Shown here in pieces: positions 1-8,778 of a stretch of DNA of 64,000 nt. Source of the DNA: Celeribacter halophilus (lineage in GTDB: Bacteria; Pseudomonadota; Alphaproteobacteria; Rhodobacterales; Rhodobacteraceae); assembly GCF_900114135.1 (NCBI RefSeq), contig NZ_FORY01000013.1, positions 31,201-95,200 of the forward strand, read 5' to 3'. The number at the start of each line of letters is the position of its first letter. The stretch's first letter is position 1. Under the pieces are notes generated by a model. The model saw nothing but the letters and a program-made list of their open reading frames with translations. It searched no databases and was not told where the DNA came from. Made by a program: the position numbers and the translations under genes.

Positions 1-499
1 CCGGCACGATGGGCAGGGTGTCGACGCCGATCTGTTCGCCCAGCACCTTGAGCTGGTCCATAGCCGCCGGACGGTAAACGTCGAGCGAGGCCATGAGCAC
101 ACGCTTGCCGTGCTTTTCTTTTAGGCGCTTGGCGAGTTTCGCCGTGGTGGTGGTTTTACCGCCACCTTGCAGACCGACCATGAGAATCGGTGCGGGCGGG
201 TTATCCACCTTGAGCGTGCCGATGTCGGTTTCGTCACCTTGCAGCACATGCACCAACTCGTCATGCACGATCTTGACGACCTGCTGACCCGGTGTGACGG
301 ATTTGGTGACGGCCTGTCCGGTGGCTTTTTCTGTGACGGCTTTGACGAAGTCGCGCGCGACGGGCAGCGACACGTCCGCTTCCAGCAGGGCGACGCGGAC
401 TTCGCGCAGCGCGGTTTTCACATCGTCTTCAGACAGGGCACCTTGTTTGGTGAGCTTGTCGAAGACGCCGGAAAGGCGATCAGACAGATTTTCAAACAT
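1..499 (-). CDS. ffh: Signal recognition particle protein Ffh, N-terminal part (runs off the left edge)
   Basis: GTPase of the signal recognition particle, which binds signal sequences with 4.5S RNA and delivers ribosomes to FtsY at the membrane. The first 166 residues are present: the four-helix N domain, then the GTPase G domain with P-loop GLQGGGKTTT at residues 109-118 and the DVYRPAA motif at 140-146. The start ATG at 497-499 has AGGAGA seven bases upstream. The M domain and stop codon lie outside the window. The gene family is not in doubt. Confidence 0.95.
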   Translation of the reverse strand, partial: MFENLSDRLSGVFDKLTKQGALSEDDVKTALREVRVALLEADVSLPVARDFVKAVTEKATGQAVTKSVTPGQQVVKIVHDELVHVLQGDETDIGTLKVDNPPAPILMVGLQGGGKTTTTAKLAKRLKEKHGKRVLMASLDVYRPAAMDQLKVLGEQIGVDTLPIVP

Positions 500-853
500 G
501 GGCCGTTCTCCTGTTTGCGCCCTGTGGAATGACCCGTTCAAAGGGTGTCCGGCGGGCAGGGGCCGTTGACGATATGCTCCATCTGGGGACGAAGCGGCGA
601 ATGTGAACCCCGTTCAATGCACCTTGGCCCCCGTGGGCGTATAACGCTGACGGGGGGCGATCCTGGCATTTAGCCTGAGGACCGGAAGATGCACACTTCC
701 GGGAAATTTGATCCGCTCTCTACGCGCGTGACTGCGGTGAGTCAAGTCAAAGCGCACGGGCAGCGCATGGGTGGGGCCGCAGCAATCGCTCTGGAATGTC
801 CGGTCCCGCGCGCTAGACTTGTGGCAAGGCCCGCTCGGGAGGATATACGATAG
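500..853. other. Intergenic region between ffh and the glycosyltransferase
   Basis: This stretch of about 350 bases separates two divergent genes and should hold both promoters, but no convincing -35/-10 pair stands out. The only clear structure is a 7-bp perfect hairpin, CCGGAAG (682-688) and CTTCCGG (696-702), with no T-run, so it is not an obvious terminator. No ORF with a ribosome binding site is seen. Confidence 0.5.
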
Positions 854-1672
854 ATGCAAGACTTACAGAACACCGCGTCGGAGCAGGGCCATGTGACCTG
901 TGGCGTGCTTTGTGTTGCGAGTGGGGCGGACTATGTCGATCTGGCGATCCAGTCGGCGCGGTCCTTGCGCGAACACGAGCCGGAGATCGCGATTGATCTG
1001 GTGACAGACCTGCCGGAGAACCTGCCGGCCGGTCTCTTTGATCGGGTCACGGCGCGATACGACATGCACGAGCGCGAAAAGCTGCGCGCCATGCCGCAGT
1101 CGCGTTTCGAGCGCACGTTATATGTCGACAGCGATACGATCTTTGTGGCGCCTCTGGGGGATCTCTTTGGCATTCTCGACCGGTTCGACTGTGCGCTCTG
1201 TCATGATGTGCGCCGTGACTGGTCGCTGATCCGGCAGGGGCGGGACCATGTGACGCCCTATGCCTTTCCGCAGCACAACTCCGGCGTCTTTCTCTACCGG
1301 CGCAGCCCTGTGATGCTGGCGTTTCTCAGGGAGTGGGCCGAGAGGTTTTTTGCCGATGACACTGTGTTGCGCGATCAGATCATCCTCAAAGACATGCTCT
1401 GGGAGAGTGATCTGCGTTATTATGTATTGCCGCCGGAGTTCAACCTGCGCCGTGTGACGGTGCTTGATGCGTGGGAGCCTCTGGATGCGGTGCCGACCAT
1501 TGTGCATTCGCACCGGTTTCAGGACCACATGCGCGGGCGCGGGGCGCGGATTGCGACACTTGAGGCTTTGCTGGAGGTGGAACGTGCGGCGTTGAAAGCG
1601 GAGTGGCGCGGCGATTTGCCGGAGGCGGCGGAGCAGTGGGCGGAATTAAGAAACCCGCAACGCGCAAAATAG
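854..1672 (+). CDS. Putative nucleotide-sugar glycosyltransferase (DxD type)
   Basis: A 272-residue soluble protein that probably transfers a sugar from a nucleotide-sugar donor. A Rossmann-like N-terminus is followed by the run RTLYVDSDT, whose DSD at residues 92-94 fits the metal- and nucleotide-binding DxD motif of GT-A glycosyltransferases, and by the acceptor-side motif HNSGVFLY near residue 140. There are no membrane segments or signal peptide. Start: ATG with GGAGG ten bases upstream. It has no polysaccharide-gene neighbours, so the acceptor cannot be inferred. The exact CAZy family is uncertain (GT8-like or a nucleotide-diphospho-sugar transferase). Confidence 0.75.
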   Translation: MQDLQNTASEQGHVTCGVLCVASGADYVDLAIQSARSLREHEPEIAIDLVTDLPENLPAGLFDRVTARYDMHEREKLRAMPQSRFERTLYVDSDTIFVAPLGDLFGILDRFDCALCHDVRRDWSLIRQGRDHVTPYAFPQHNSGVFLYRRSPVMLAFLREWAERFFADDTVLRDQIILKDMLWESDLRYYVLPPEFNLRRVTVLDAWEPLDAVPTIVHSHRFQDHMRGRGARIATLEALLEVERAALKAEWRGDLPEAAEQWAELRNPQRAK

Positions 1673-1739
1673 CTTGCAATTTCCAACAGACAGCAGGATG
1701 ATCCGCGCAAATTGTTCTTTTGCGCACATGAGGTCGCCA

Positions 1740-2636
1740 ATGTCCGTCGAAAACTGGGATGAGTTCCGCACTGCCTTTCAGGTTGCCAAAATGGGCACCG
1801 TGTCCGGCGCGGCTCAGGCGCTGGGCGTCCACCACGCTACGGTGATCCGTCATATTGATGCGCTGGAATCCCGTTTGGGGGTCAAGCTCTTCCAACGCCA
1901 CGCGCGCGGCTACACGCCGACCGAGGCGGGGCTGGACGTGTTGAAAGTCGCGCAAACCACCGATGACCAACTGTCGCAGCTTGTCTCGCGCATCAAGGGA
2001 CGCGGAGAAGAGGTTGCGGGCGAACTGGTTGTCACCTCGCTGCCGGGGATGGGGCCGCTTCTGGCGCCGGTTCTGGCCGAGTTCCAGCGCGAGCATCCGG
2101 CGCTGTCCGTGCGCTATCTCACCGGCGAGCGGGTGTTCCGGCTGGAATATGGCGAGGCCCATGTTGCCATTCGTGCAGGTCGCCCGCCGCAAGAGCCGGA
2201 CAATGTGGTGCAGCCCTTCTACAGTCAGGACATCGGGCTCTATGCCCACAAGCGCTATTTCGACACCTATGGCGAGCCGCAGGGCGAAGGGGACGCGCTG
2301 ACGCAGGAATTGCGCTTTATCTCGCTGGACGACAGCCACTCGCGTGCGCCTTTCGTGATCTGGATCAACGAGAATGTCCCTGCGAGCAACGTGGTCTTCC
2401 GCACCTCCGACATGGGCGCGATGAATGACGCCATCAACGCGGGCGCAGGCGTCGGGTTCATGCCGACATGGATGGCGCATGGCCGCGAGAACATCAGGGA
2501 AATCCTGCCGGCCAGACCTGAATGGGGCAGCCAGAACTGGATTGTCACCCATGTCGACCTGCACCGGACGCCGAAGGTGCAGGCATTTCTCACCTTCCTC
2601 AAGGCGCGGGCCAAGGAATGGCCCGGCGCGAAGTAA
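1740..2636 (+). CDS. LysR-family transcriptional regulator
   Basis: A 298-residue DNA-binding regulator. An N-terminal winged helix-turn-helix (about residues 4-62, with SGAAQALGVHHATVIRHI as the recognition region) is followed by a LysR-type substrate-binding domain. An in-frame ATG also exists 66 bases upstream; the ATG at 1740 is preferred because the protein then begins just before the HTH, as is usual in the family. The typical divergent target gene is missing: the preceding glycosyltransferase is on the same strand and ends 67 bases upstream. Effector and targets are unknown. Confidence 0.85.
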   Translation: MSVENWDEFRTAFQVAKMGTVSGAAQALGVHHATVIRHIDALESRLGVKLFQRHARGYTPTEAGLDVLKVAQTTDDQLSQLVSRIKGRGEEVAGELVVTSLPGMGPLLAPVLAEFQREHPALSVRYLTGERVFRLEYGEAHVAIRAGRPPQEPDNVVQPFYSQDIGLYAHKRYFDTYGEPQGEGDALTQELRFISLDDSHSRAPFVIWINENVPASNVVFRTSDMGAMNDAINAGAGVGFMPTWMAHGRENIREILPARPEWGSQNWIVTHVDLHRTPKVQAFLTFLKARAKEWPGAK

Positions 2637-2899
2637 CCACCTCACGCACCGCTTGAATGTTGCTTGACGGAATTTGCGCCCGACATGTGCGCAAGCGGGC
2701 AGTGGACCTGTGCCCGCTCTGCCGTTAAAGCCTCTTTCAGCTGTCCCGCGCCACAAGGTTTCGGGGCCTGTGCCATACACTTATTCACGCAACATATTGA
2801 TGTCGCGGCCTTTCACGTCCGGCAGGGCTTCCGGTCCGGTGTGAAAACCTTTAGATGGCGCAAGATTTTAGAAAATGTCCTGAGAGGGAGCTTTTGCCC

Positions 2900-3799
2900 G
2901 TGCCCCATATTGCCGCAGCCAAAGATCGCCGGAACGGCCATCTGGCGATGTTGACCTTTTCCTGTCTTGTTGCCGGGTCTTTTTCCCTCGGCGCGATGGC
3001 GGCCAATGAAATCACGCCTCTGGCGCTCAACGGCGTGCGCTTTGTCGCAGCGGCGATTTTTGTGGGCATCATGGCGATGGCCACGGGCGGCATCCCGCGT
3101 GCTTCGCTGCGCCAGCCGTGGCGCTACGCCATTCTGGGCGGCATCTTCGCGCTCTACTTCGTGATGATGTTTGTTGGCCTGAAAACCGCCGAACCGGTCT
3201 CTGCCTCTGCCGTTTTCACCCTGACACCGCTTCTTGCGGCTGGGTTCGGCTATCTGATCATGCGCCAGATCACCACGCGCCGCATCGCCCTTGCGCTGGC
3301 CACAGGTGCGGTGGGCGCGCTCTGGGTGATCTTTCGCGGCGATATTCATGCCTTTCTGGCCTTTCACATCGGACGCGGGGAGGCGCTCTATTTCATCGGC
3401 GTCGTGGCCCATGCGCTCTACACGCCGCTGGTGCCGCGACTGCATCGGGGCGAACGCACGCTGGTGTTCACCTTCTTCATCCTGTCCGCCGCCTCGCTTG
3501 CGATCCTGTTGCTGGGCTGGCGGGATGTGGTCGAGACCGACTGGGCCCATCTTCCGGCCATCGTCTGGATCGCGCTGGGCTATATCACCGTCTTTGCCAC
3601 CACCACCTCGGCAACGCTTCTGGCCTATGCCTCTGTGCGACTGGCGGCGGCCAAGGTCATGGCCTACACCTATCTCGTGCCCTCATGGGTGATCATCTGG
3701 GAAATCCTTCTGGGCCACGGCACGCCGCCTGCGCTGGTCTTCGGCGGGATCGGCCTGACGGTTCTGGCGCTCTATCTTCTGTTGAAGCACGAAGCCTGA
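2900..3799 (+). CDS. EamA/DMT-family membrane transporter
   Basis: A drug/metabolite-transporter protein of about 299 residues with roughly ten hydrophobic segments arranged as two EamA repeats, the second ending in a basic LLLKHEA tail. Such proteins export amino acids, metabolites or drugs; the substrate cannot be read from sequence. GTG at 2900 is chosen because AGAGGGAG lies nine bases upstream and it puts about 15 residues before the first membrane helix. An ATG at 2855 would add 15 residues but has no good ribosome binding site. The preceding 260 bases hold no recognisable gene. Confidence 0.8.
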   Translation: MPHIAAAKDRRNGHLAMLTFSCLVAGSFSLGAMAANEITPLALNGVRFVAAAIFVGIMAMATGGIPRASLRQPWRYAILGGIFALYFVMMFVGLKTAEPVSASAVFTLTPLLAAGFGYLIMRQITTRRIALALATGAVGALWVIFRGDIHAFLAFHIGRGEALYFIGVVAHALYTPLVPRLHRGERTLVFTFFILSAASLAILLLGWRDVVETDWAHLPAIVWIALGYITVFATTTSATLLAYASVRLAAAKVMAYTYLVPSWVIIWEILLGHGTPPALVFGGIGLTVLALYLLLKHEA

Positions 3800-3838
3800 C
3801 GCTAAGCCTGATACAGGGTCAGGCGCGGCGGCCAAAGG

Positions 3839-4168
3839 TTACGCCCCGTCTGACAGTTCGCGCTCCAGAAACCGTTCCAGCCCGTCGAGATCAATCTCCT
3901 CGAACTGGCCAAACCCCTGCATCCAGACCGACGCGGCGCGCATGGCGTCCGGCTCCAGCTTGCACCATTTCACCCGCCCACGCTTTTCCTGCGCGATCAG
4001 TCCGGCGCGGGTCAGAATGGAAAGGTGTTTGGAAACTGCGGCCAGAGACATCTCGAAAGGCTCGGCCACATCCGTGACCGCCATGTCATCTTCCAGAAGC
4101 ATCATCAGGATCGCCCGACGGGTCGGGTCGCCGAGGGCTGCGAAGATGAGGTCGAGATCATGTGCCAT
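3839..4168 (-). CDS. ArsR-family winged-helix regulator
   Basis: A 109-residue repressor of the ArsR/SmtB type. The core is LGDPTRRAILMMLL (helix 1), then a recognition region around MSLAAVSKHLSILTRAGLI, then a wing with EKRGRVKWCKL. The metal-binding Cys pair of classical ArsR (CVC in the recognition helix) is absent, so this is probably one of the metal-independent members that usually sit beside SRPBCC or transporter genes. Start chosen at MAHDLDLIF; an ATG 39 bases upstream is possible. It faces the DMT gene tail to tail, with a 39-base gap. Confidence 0.85.
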   Translation of the reverse strand: MAHDLDLIFAALGDPTRRAILMMLLEDDMAVTDVAEPFEMSLAAVSKHLSILTRAGLIAQEKRGRVKWCKLEPDAMRAASVWMQGFGQFEEIDLDGLERFLERELSDGA

Positions 4169-4271
4169 GTGTTTGCGATAGGAGGAAGCGCGGCTTTGGT
4201 CAACCATCTGGTTGAATAACGAAAACGAGAGCGTTTTGCGCTAACGGCGATGCCTTGCGGGGCAGGGCGGT

Positions 4272-4293
4272 TTTCTGATGGTGAAAATACTCA
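4272..4293 (+). repeat. AAATACTC dispersed element, copy A
   Basis: TTTCTGATGG-N3-AAATACTC between the ArsR and atpI genes, just upstream of the atp promoter. Confidence 0.65.
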
Positions 4294-4338
4294 ATGAAAA
4301 CAACGCCATATGTCACGCGCCAAGGCTTCAATTCCACA

Positions 4339-4367
4339 TTGACTCTAAACGCCCTCCCGCATAGCTT
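4339..4367 (+). promoter_or_regulatory. Candidate sigma-70 promoter of the F0 ATP synthase operon
   Basis: TTGACT at 4339-4344 and TAGCTT at 4362-4367 are separated by exactly 17 bases, about 30 bases before the atpI start. Good -35, moderate -10; inferred by eye only. Confidence 0.45.
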
Positions 4368-4397
4368 GCCCGCAAATGACCGCAGGGGGCTTTTCAT

Positions 4398-4760
4398 ATG
4401 TCCGAACCGCATGATCCCAAGCGTTTGCACGCTTTGGAAGAGCGGCTCGCGAAGATGAAAGAGGCGCAGAAGCCGAAAACCTCCCGCGGGGAAGAGCACT
4501 TTTCCCAAGCCAATATGGCATGGCGGATGGTGACGGAACTAGTGGCCGGTCTGTTGATCGGTTTTGGCATGGGGTTCGGCTTGGACAAGCTGTTGGGGAC
4601 TTCCCCGCTTTTCCTCGTGCTGTTTATCGGATTTGGTCTCGCGGCCGGCGTCAAAACCATGATGCGCACGGCGAAAGAGATCGAGAGGGGCCAGATCGCC
4701 GAACAGGCGGCGGCCAATGAGACGAACGCGGGGACACCCGCACCTGATGAGAGGGATTGA
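4398..4760 (+). CDS. atpI: ATP synthase F0 assembly protein AtpI
   Basis: A 120-residue membrane protein that helps assemble the c-ring of F0. A charged N-terminal helix is followed by two hydrophobic segments (about residues 45-65 and 70-88), the first containing [20 protein letters not shown], typical of AtpI/AtpR-type proteins. It is the first gene of the F0 operon, and atpB follows immediately. The first ATG after the candidate promoter is used. Confidence 0.9.
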   Translation: MSEPHDPKRLHALEERLAKMKEAQKPKTSRGEEHFSQANMAWRMVTELVAGLLIGFGMGFGLDKLLGTSPLFLVLFIGFGLAAGVKTMMRTAKEIERGQIAEQAAANETNAGTPAPDERD

Positions 4761-4762
4761 AC

Positions 4763-5518
4763 GTGGCGACTGAAGCACATGGTTCCGAGAGCAGCCTTGT
4801 TTTCCACCCGATGGACCAGTTCAAGGTCACGCCGCTCTTTGGCGACGGTCCGGTGCACTGGTACACGATCACCAATGTGACGCTCTGGATGGCGCTCGCC
4901 GTTGTCGGTGTGATCCTGCTTCTGGTTGTCGGTTCGCGCAGCCGTTCCATCGTGCCGACCAAGGGCCAGTCTGTTGCAGAGCTGACCTACGGTTTCGTTT
5001 ACAAGATGATCGAGGATGTGACCGGCAAGGATGCCGTGAAATACTTCCCCTATGTGATGACGTTGTTCATCTTCATCGTGTTCTCGAACATGCTGGGCCT
5101 TCTGCCGCTGTCCTTTACCACCACATCGCACATCGCGGTGACCGGTGTGCTGGCGCTTCTGGTGTTTGTCTTCGTGACGGTTCTGGGCTTTGTCAAAAAC
5201 GGCTCGAAATTCCTCGCCCTGTTCTGGGTCAGCTCCGCACCGATGGCCGTGCGTCCGCTTCTTGCCGTGATCGAGCTGATTTCCTACTTCGTGCGTCCGG
5301 TCAGCCACTCCATTCGTCTGGCGGGCAACATGATGGCCGGTCACGCCGTGATCAAGGTTTTCGCAGGGTTTGCTGCCATCGCGGCGATCTCTCCGGTGTC
5401 CATTCTGGCGATCACCGCCATGTATGGTCTCGAAATTCTCGTGGCCTTCATTCAGGCCTACGTCTTCACCATTCTGACCTGTGTCTATCTGAAAGACGCG
5501 CTGCATCCGGTCCACTAA
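4763..5518 (+). CDS. atpB: ATP synthase F0 subunit a
   Basis: Stator subunit that forms the proton half-channels against the c-ring in the inner membrane. About 251 residues with five or six membrane helices. The essential arginine lies in [15 protein letters not shown], and the C-terminal helix [22 protein letters not shown] is typical. The start is most likely GTG at 4763, with GAGAGGGA upstream, giving MATEAHG; a TTG at 4757 overlaps the atpI stop and is less likely. The gene is translationally close-coupled to atpI. Confidence 0.95.
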   Translation: MATEAHGSESSLVFHPMDQFKVTPLFGDGPVHWYTITNVTLWMALAVVGVILLLVVGSRSRSIVPTKGQSVAELTYGFVYKMIEDVTGKDAVKYFPYVMTLFIFIVFSNMLGLLPLSFTTTSHIAVTGVLALLVFVFVTVLGFVKNGSKFLALFWVSSAPMAVRPLLAVIELISYFVRPVSHSIRLAGNMMAGHAVIKVFAGFAAIAAISPVSILAITAMYGLEILVAFIQAYVFTILTCVYLKDALHPVH

Positions 5519-5579
5519 GGCCCGCAGTAAACAGGTTCGAAATCCTATCCAGCCAATTCCAACGTAAGGAGATACCACA

Positions 5580-5816
5580 ATGGAAGGCAATATCGCAGAA
5601 CTCGGCAAATACATCGGTGTTGGTCTGACCGCTATCGGCATGGGCGGCGCAGCAATGGGTGTGGGCAACGTAGCAGGTAACTACCTCTCCGGCGCTCTTC
5701 GCAACCCGTCCGCCGCAGCTTCGCAAACCGCGACGCTCTTCATCGGCATGGCCTTCGCAGAAGCTCTGGGGATCTTCTCGTTCCTCGTCGCTCTGCTTCT
5801 GATGTTCGCCGTCTGA
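5580..5816 (+). CDS. atpE: ATP synthase F0 subunit c
   Basis: Proton-carrying subunit of the rotating c-ring. It has 78 residues in two membrane helices joined by a polar loop with RNPSAA. The carboxylate that binds the proton is the glutamate in GMAFAEALG on helix 2. AAGGAG sits eight bases before the ATG, a strong site that suits a subunit needed in many copies. A strong hairpin follows the stop codon (see 5839-5865). Confidence 0.97.
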   Translation: MEGNIAELGKYIGVGLTAIGMGGAAMGVGNVAGNYLSGALRNPSAAASQTATLFIGMAFAEALGIFSFLVALLLMFAV

Positions 5817-5838
5817 TCCGACGCTCCATCCTTACGGC

Positions 5839-5865
5839 AGGGTGGGACTTCCATAGTCCCACCCT
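5839..5865 (+). other. Stable intra-operon hairpin after atpE
   Basis: AGGGTGGGACT (5839-5849) pairs perfectly with AGTCCCACCCT (5855-5865) over an 11-bp stem with a five-base loop. There is no T-run, so it is more likely an mRNA-stabilising or processing element, or a leaky attenuator, than a full terminator. Confidence 0.7.
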
Positions 5866-5932
5866 CGCGTAACATCAGGAGTCTTGTTCTCCCGTCATTT
5901 CGGGGGATTTCGGTCAGAACCAGGAGGTTAAG

Positions 5933-6484
5933 ATGGCAACAGATACGCATGGGGCCGAAACCCACGCTGCAGATGCCGCACATGCTGCCGCTGAGGCAGG
6001 GATGCCGCAGCTGGACTTTGCGACATTCCCCAACCAGATTTTCTGGCTTCTCGTCACGCTTGTCGTGATCTATTTCGTGCTGTCCAAGATCGCACTGCCG
6101 CGCATCTCTTCGGTGCTCGCCGAGCGTTCCGGCACGATCATGAATGATATTTCCGCCGCCGAAGAGCTCAAGCTCAAGGCAAAAGAAGCGGAAGAGGCAT
6201 ATAACGCTGCTCTGGCAGAGGCGAAAGCCAAGGCCCAGCAGATCGCGGGCGAAGCCCGTGCGGCCATTCAGGCCGATCTTGACGCAGCGACCGCCAAGGC
6301 CGATGCCCAGATCGCCGCGAAAGCCGCTGAATCTGAAAAAGCGATTGCCGCAATCCGCGACGGTGCTATGGACAGCGTGAAAGACGTTGCCAAGGAAACC
6401 GCCAAGGAACTCGTCGCCGCCATGGGCAGCACTGCCGACGGTCGCACGATCAACGCGGCAGTCACCGCACGGTTGAAAGGTTAA
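5933..6484 (+). CDS. atpF': ATP synthase F0 subunit b'
   Basis: A 183-residue peripheral-stalk subunit. An acidic, alanine-rich N-terminus is followed by one membrane helix (about residues 33-52, [19 protein letters not shown]) and a long Ala/Glu/Lys coiled coil that connects F0 to the delta subunit. The b'-then-b order with two different stalk genes is typical of photosynthetic bacteria and Rhodobacteraceae. AGGAGG lies upstream of the ATG. It is separated from atpE by 116 bases that hold the hairpin. Confidence 0.93.
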   Translation: MATDTHGAETHAADAAHAAAEAGMPQLDFATFPNQIFWLLVTLVVIYFVLSKIALPRISSVLAERSGTIMNDISAAEELKLKAKEAEEAYNAALAEAKAKAQQIAGEARAAIQADLDAATAKADAQIAAKAAESEKAIAAIRDGAMDSVKDVAKETAKELVAAMGSTADGRTINAAVTARLKG

Positions 6485-6488
6485 GGAC

Positions 6489-7046
6489 ATGAAAAAACTT
6501 TCCCTCCTTCTCGCTCTCACCGTCGCAAGCCCGGCCTTTGCCGCGTCCGGCCCGTTCTTTTCGCTCAAGAACACCAACTTCGTTGTGCTTCTGGGCTTTC
6601 TGGTCTTCGTCGGTATCCTGATCTGGAAAAAAGTTCCGGCGATGATCGGCGGTATGCTGGACCAGCGTGCCGAAGGCATCAAAGCCGAACTGGACGAAGC
6701 CCGCACCCTGCGTGAAGAGGCCCAGTCGATCCTCGCATCCTACGAGCGCAAACAGCGCGAAGTGCAGGAACAGGCTGACGCGATCGTGGCTCAGGCGAAG
6801 AAAGATTCCGAAGCCGCCGCTGCGAAAGCGAAAGAGGATCTGAAATCCTCCATCGCCCGTCGCCTTGCTGCCGCCGAAGAGCAAATCGAGGCTGCTGAAG
6901 CTGCCGCCATCCGCGAAGTGCGTGACACGGCTGTGAACGTGGCCATCGCGGCGGCATCCGACGTGATCGCGAAGAAAATGTCTGCGGCGGAAGCCAACGA
7001 CCTGATCGACAACGCGATTGCCGATGTGAGCGCCAAGCTGCACTAA
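6489..7046 (+). CDS. atpF: ATP synthase F0 subunit b
   Basis: A 185-residue second peripheral-stalk subunit that heterodimerises with b'. It begins with a cleavable-looking hydrophobic segment ([18 protein letters not shown]), then a membrane helix (about 31-50, [18 protein letters not shown]) and a long coiled coil. It starts four bases after the atpF' stop and is the last gene of the F0 operon; a canonical terminator follows. Confidence 0.93.
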   Translation: MKKLSLLLALTVASPAFAASGPFFSLKNTNFVVLLGFLVFVGILIWKKVPAMIGGMLDQRAEGIKAELDEARTLREEAQSILASYERKQREVQEQADAIVAQAKKDSEAAAAKAKEDLKSSIARRLAAAEEQIEAAEAAAIREVRDTAVNVAIAAASDVIAKKMSAAEANDLIDNAIADVSAKLH

Positions 7047-7091
7047 CACGTTCTGATCTTCTGACCGGATCGGATCGCCCCTGAACAAGAC

Positions 7092-7121
7092 AAGCCCCGC
7101 CCTTTCCGGCGGGGCTTTTTT
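7092..7121 (+). terminator. Rho-independent terminator of the atp F0 operon
   Basis: AAGCCCCGCC (7092-7101) pairs with GGCGGGGCTT (7108-7117), with a six-base loop and a T-run to 7121, 45 bases after the atpF stop. Confidence 0.9.
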
Positions 7122-7146
7122 ATAGCCAATTATCAGGGGTAAGTGA

Positions 7147-7917
7147 CTAGCCGCGTGCCTGTTCGTGTTTGAACCTGAGTTTGGCGACTTCTTCGTTGTG
7201 CTCGAATTTCTGCTGGTCCAGCAAAGCCTCCTCGACATAATCGAGATGCCGCGTGACAGCGGCGCGGGCGGCCTCCGGATCACGGGTCTGGAGGGCATCG
7301 TTGATCGCCCTGTGCTGGTCCAGAAGCTGCGCGCGGTTGGTGCGCTGTTTGAACATCACGGAGCGGTTGTAGAACACCCCTTCACGCAAGAGATCGAACA
7401 TCGAACGCATCATGTGCAGCATGATCACATTATGCGAGGCCTCGATGATCGAGAGGTGGAATTCCGCGTCAAGTCGGGCCTCCTCCGTGGGATTGCGCTT
7501 GGGGTGGGCGGCTTCCATCTTTTCGAAAATCGTCTGGATGACCTTCAGATCGGTATCCGAGGCCATCCGCGCCGCACGCTCTGCTGCCAGCCCCTCCATA
7601 TCACGGCGAAAGGCGATATAGTCGAACACCGCCTCGTTATGCGCCCCGAAGAGCCGAACAAGCGCCGGAGAGAAGGCGGACCCCAGAACATCGGCTACGA
7701 AGATGCCAGCGCTCGCACGGGTCTCCAGAAGTCCCTTTTCCGTCAGATCTGCCACGGCCTCGCGCACAGAGGGGCGCGACACACCCAGCCGTTCGGAGAG
7801 GTCGCGCTCGGAGGGGAGCCGCTCTCCTGGCCGTAAAATTCCGCGCAGAATAAGAAGCTCGATCTGTTTTGCGACAGAGGAACTGAGTTTTTCGGCGTTG
7901 ATTTTCTGAAATGGCAT
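7147..7917 (-). CDS. FadR-subfamily GntR transcriptional regulator (PdhR/GlcC/LldR-like)
   Basis: A 256-residue repressor-type regulator. The N-terminal winged HTH (about residues 10-75) has the hallmark GERLPSERDLSERLGVSRPSVREAV. The all-helical FCD ligand domain (about 95-235) has metal-site residues including the D and H of DAEFHLSIIEASHN. Members usually sense organic acids such as pyruvate, lactate or glycolate. A palindrome TGGT-N11-ACCA lies 18-40 bases before its start, and the same arrangement lies over the glcD promoter at 31335-31357. I infer that it represses itself and glycolate oxidation; the sequence does not prove this. Confidence 0.85.
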   Translation of the reverse strand: MPFQKINAEKLSSSVAKQIELLILRGILRPGERLPSERDLSERLGVSRPSVREAVADLTEKGLLETRASAGIFVADVLGSAFSPALVRLFGAHNEAVFDYIAFRRDMEGLAAERAARMASDTDLKVIQTIFEKMEAAHPKRNPTEEARLDAEFHLSIIEASHNVIMLHMMRSMFDLLREGVFYNRSVMFKQRTNRAQLLDQHRAINDALQTRDPEAARAAVTRHLDYVEEALLDQQKFEHNEEVAKLRFKHEQARG

Positions 7918-7934
7918 AGCAACCCCTGAATTTG

Positions 7935-7957
7935 ATTGGTCAAGTTATATGACCATC
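7935..7957. promoter_or_regulatory. Palindromic operator upstream of the GntR gene
   Basis: TGGTCA (7937-7942) and TGACCA (7950-7955) form a perfect 6+6 inverted repeat with a 7-base spacer, equivalently ATTGGT-N11-ACCA. It fits a FadR-family operator and probable autoregulation. Confidence 0.65.
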
Positions 7958-7974
7958 ATCGCGGTGGAGCTATG

Positions 7975-8004
7975 AAAAAAGGCCGGAACATTGTCCGGCC
8001 TTTT
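7975..8004 (-). terminator. Terminator of the OmpA-like lipoprotein gene
   Basis: GGCCGGA (7981-7987) and TCCGGCC (7994-8000) form a stem flanked by AAAAAA on the left and TTTT on the right. Read on the minus strand, the T-run (7975-7980) ends the lipoprotein transcript. Confidence 0.8.
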
Positions 8005-8023
8005 GAATGGTCTGAAACGCGGA

Positions 8024-8674
8024 TCAGGCCGAAGTCGGCGTGATGATGATTTCGACGCGACGGTTCTGGGCGCGGCCCTCTGCGGTCAGGTTGGTGGCGA
8101 CCGGTTGATCCTCGCCACGGCCAAAGGCGTGAACGCGACCTGTGGAGACGCCATTGGCGGTCAGGATGGTCGCAACAGCCGAGGCGCGGCGGGTGGAGAG
8201 CTCCTGGTTATAAGAGGCGCTGCCGGTGTTGTCGGTGTGGCCGATGACTTGCACGGTGGTGTTCGGATAGTCCTGCAAGTTGTAGGCCAGCGTGCGCAGA
8301 TCGGATTGCAGCGAAGGCACGACCACGGCGCTGTCCGTGGCGAACAGGATGTCTTGCGGCATGGTCACGATCAGTTGCGAACCGGTGTTGACGATTTGCA
8401 CGTCGTCATTGCCGAGGTCCTGACGCAGATCGGCGGCCTGTTTGTCAAGCTGCTGGCCGATTGCGCCGCCCACAGCCCCGCCAATCATCGCGCCCACGGC
8501 GACTTTGGCGAGTTTGTCATTGCTGCCGGATGTGGCCGCGGCAGTGATCCCGCCCAGAGCGGCACCGAGTGCGACGCCTTGAGTGGTTTTGGAATTGGTG
8601 TCGTAAGTGTCCATACAGGCGCTCAGTCCGAAAGATGCGACCAGCGGGATGGCGATATATAGCGGGGATTTCAT
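8024..8674 (-). CDS. OmpA-family outer-membrane lipoprotein
   Basis: A 216-residue envelope protein that probably links the outer membrane to peptidoglycan. The lipoprotein signal ends in the lipobox FGLSAC, so Cys20 would be lipidated. Residues about 30-90 are a glycine-zipper region (GAALGG, GAMIGGAVGGAIG). The C-terminal half is an OmpA/MotB peptidoglycan-binding domain with VIGHTDNTGS and GRGEDQPVA...NRRVEI. The start is set by AAGGAGG eight bases upstream. This YiaD/Pal-like architecture is common in Rhodobacteraceae. A terminator follows. Confidence 0.9.
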   Translation of the reverse strand: MKSPLYIAIPLVASFGLSACMDTYDTNSKTTQGVALGAALGGITAAATSGSNDKLAKVAVGAMIGGAVGGAIGQQLDKQAADLRQDLGNDDVQIVNTGSQLIVTMPQDILFATDSAVVVPSLQSDLRTLAYNLQDYPNTTVQVIGHTDNTGSASYNQELSTRRASAVATILTANGVSTGRVHAFGRGEDQPVATNLTAEGRAQNRRVEIIITPTSA

Positions 8675-8778
8675 TTGGATCCTCCTTGAAAAACTGCTCT
8701 TGACGCCGGTTTTACCGTTCTCTGACGCCACTCGCACGATGGATTTGCGGTGTTCACGAAAATGTGGCGGGTTTTCGC

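Noticed and set aside
682..702. Terminator in the ffh/glycosyltransferase gap
   Set aside because: The hairpin has no T-run on either side and lies between divergent starts, so a terminator role is not supported.
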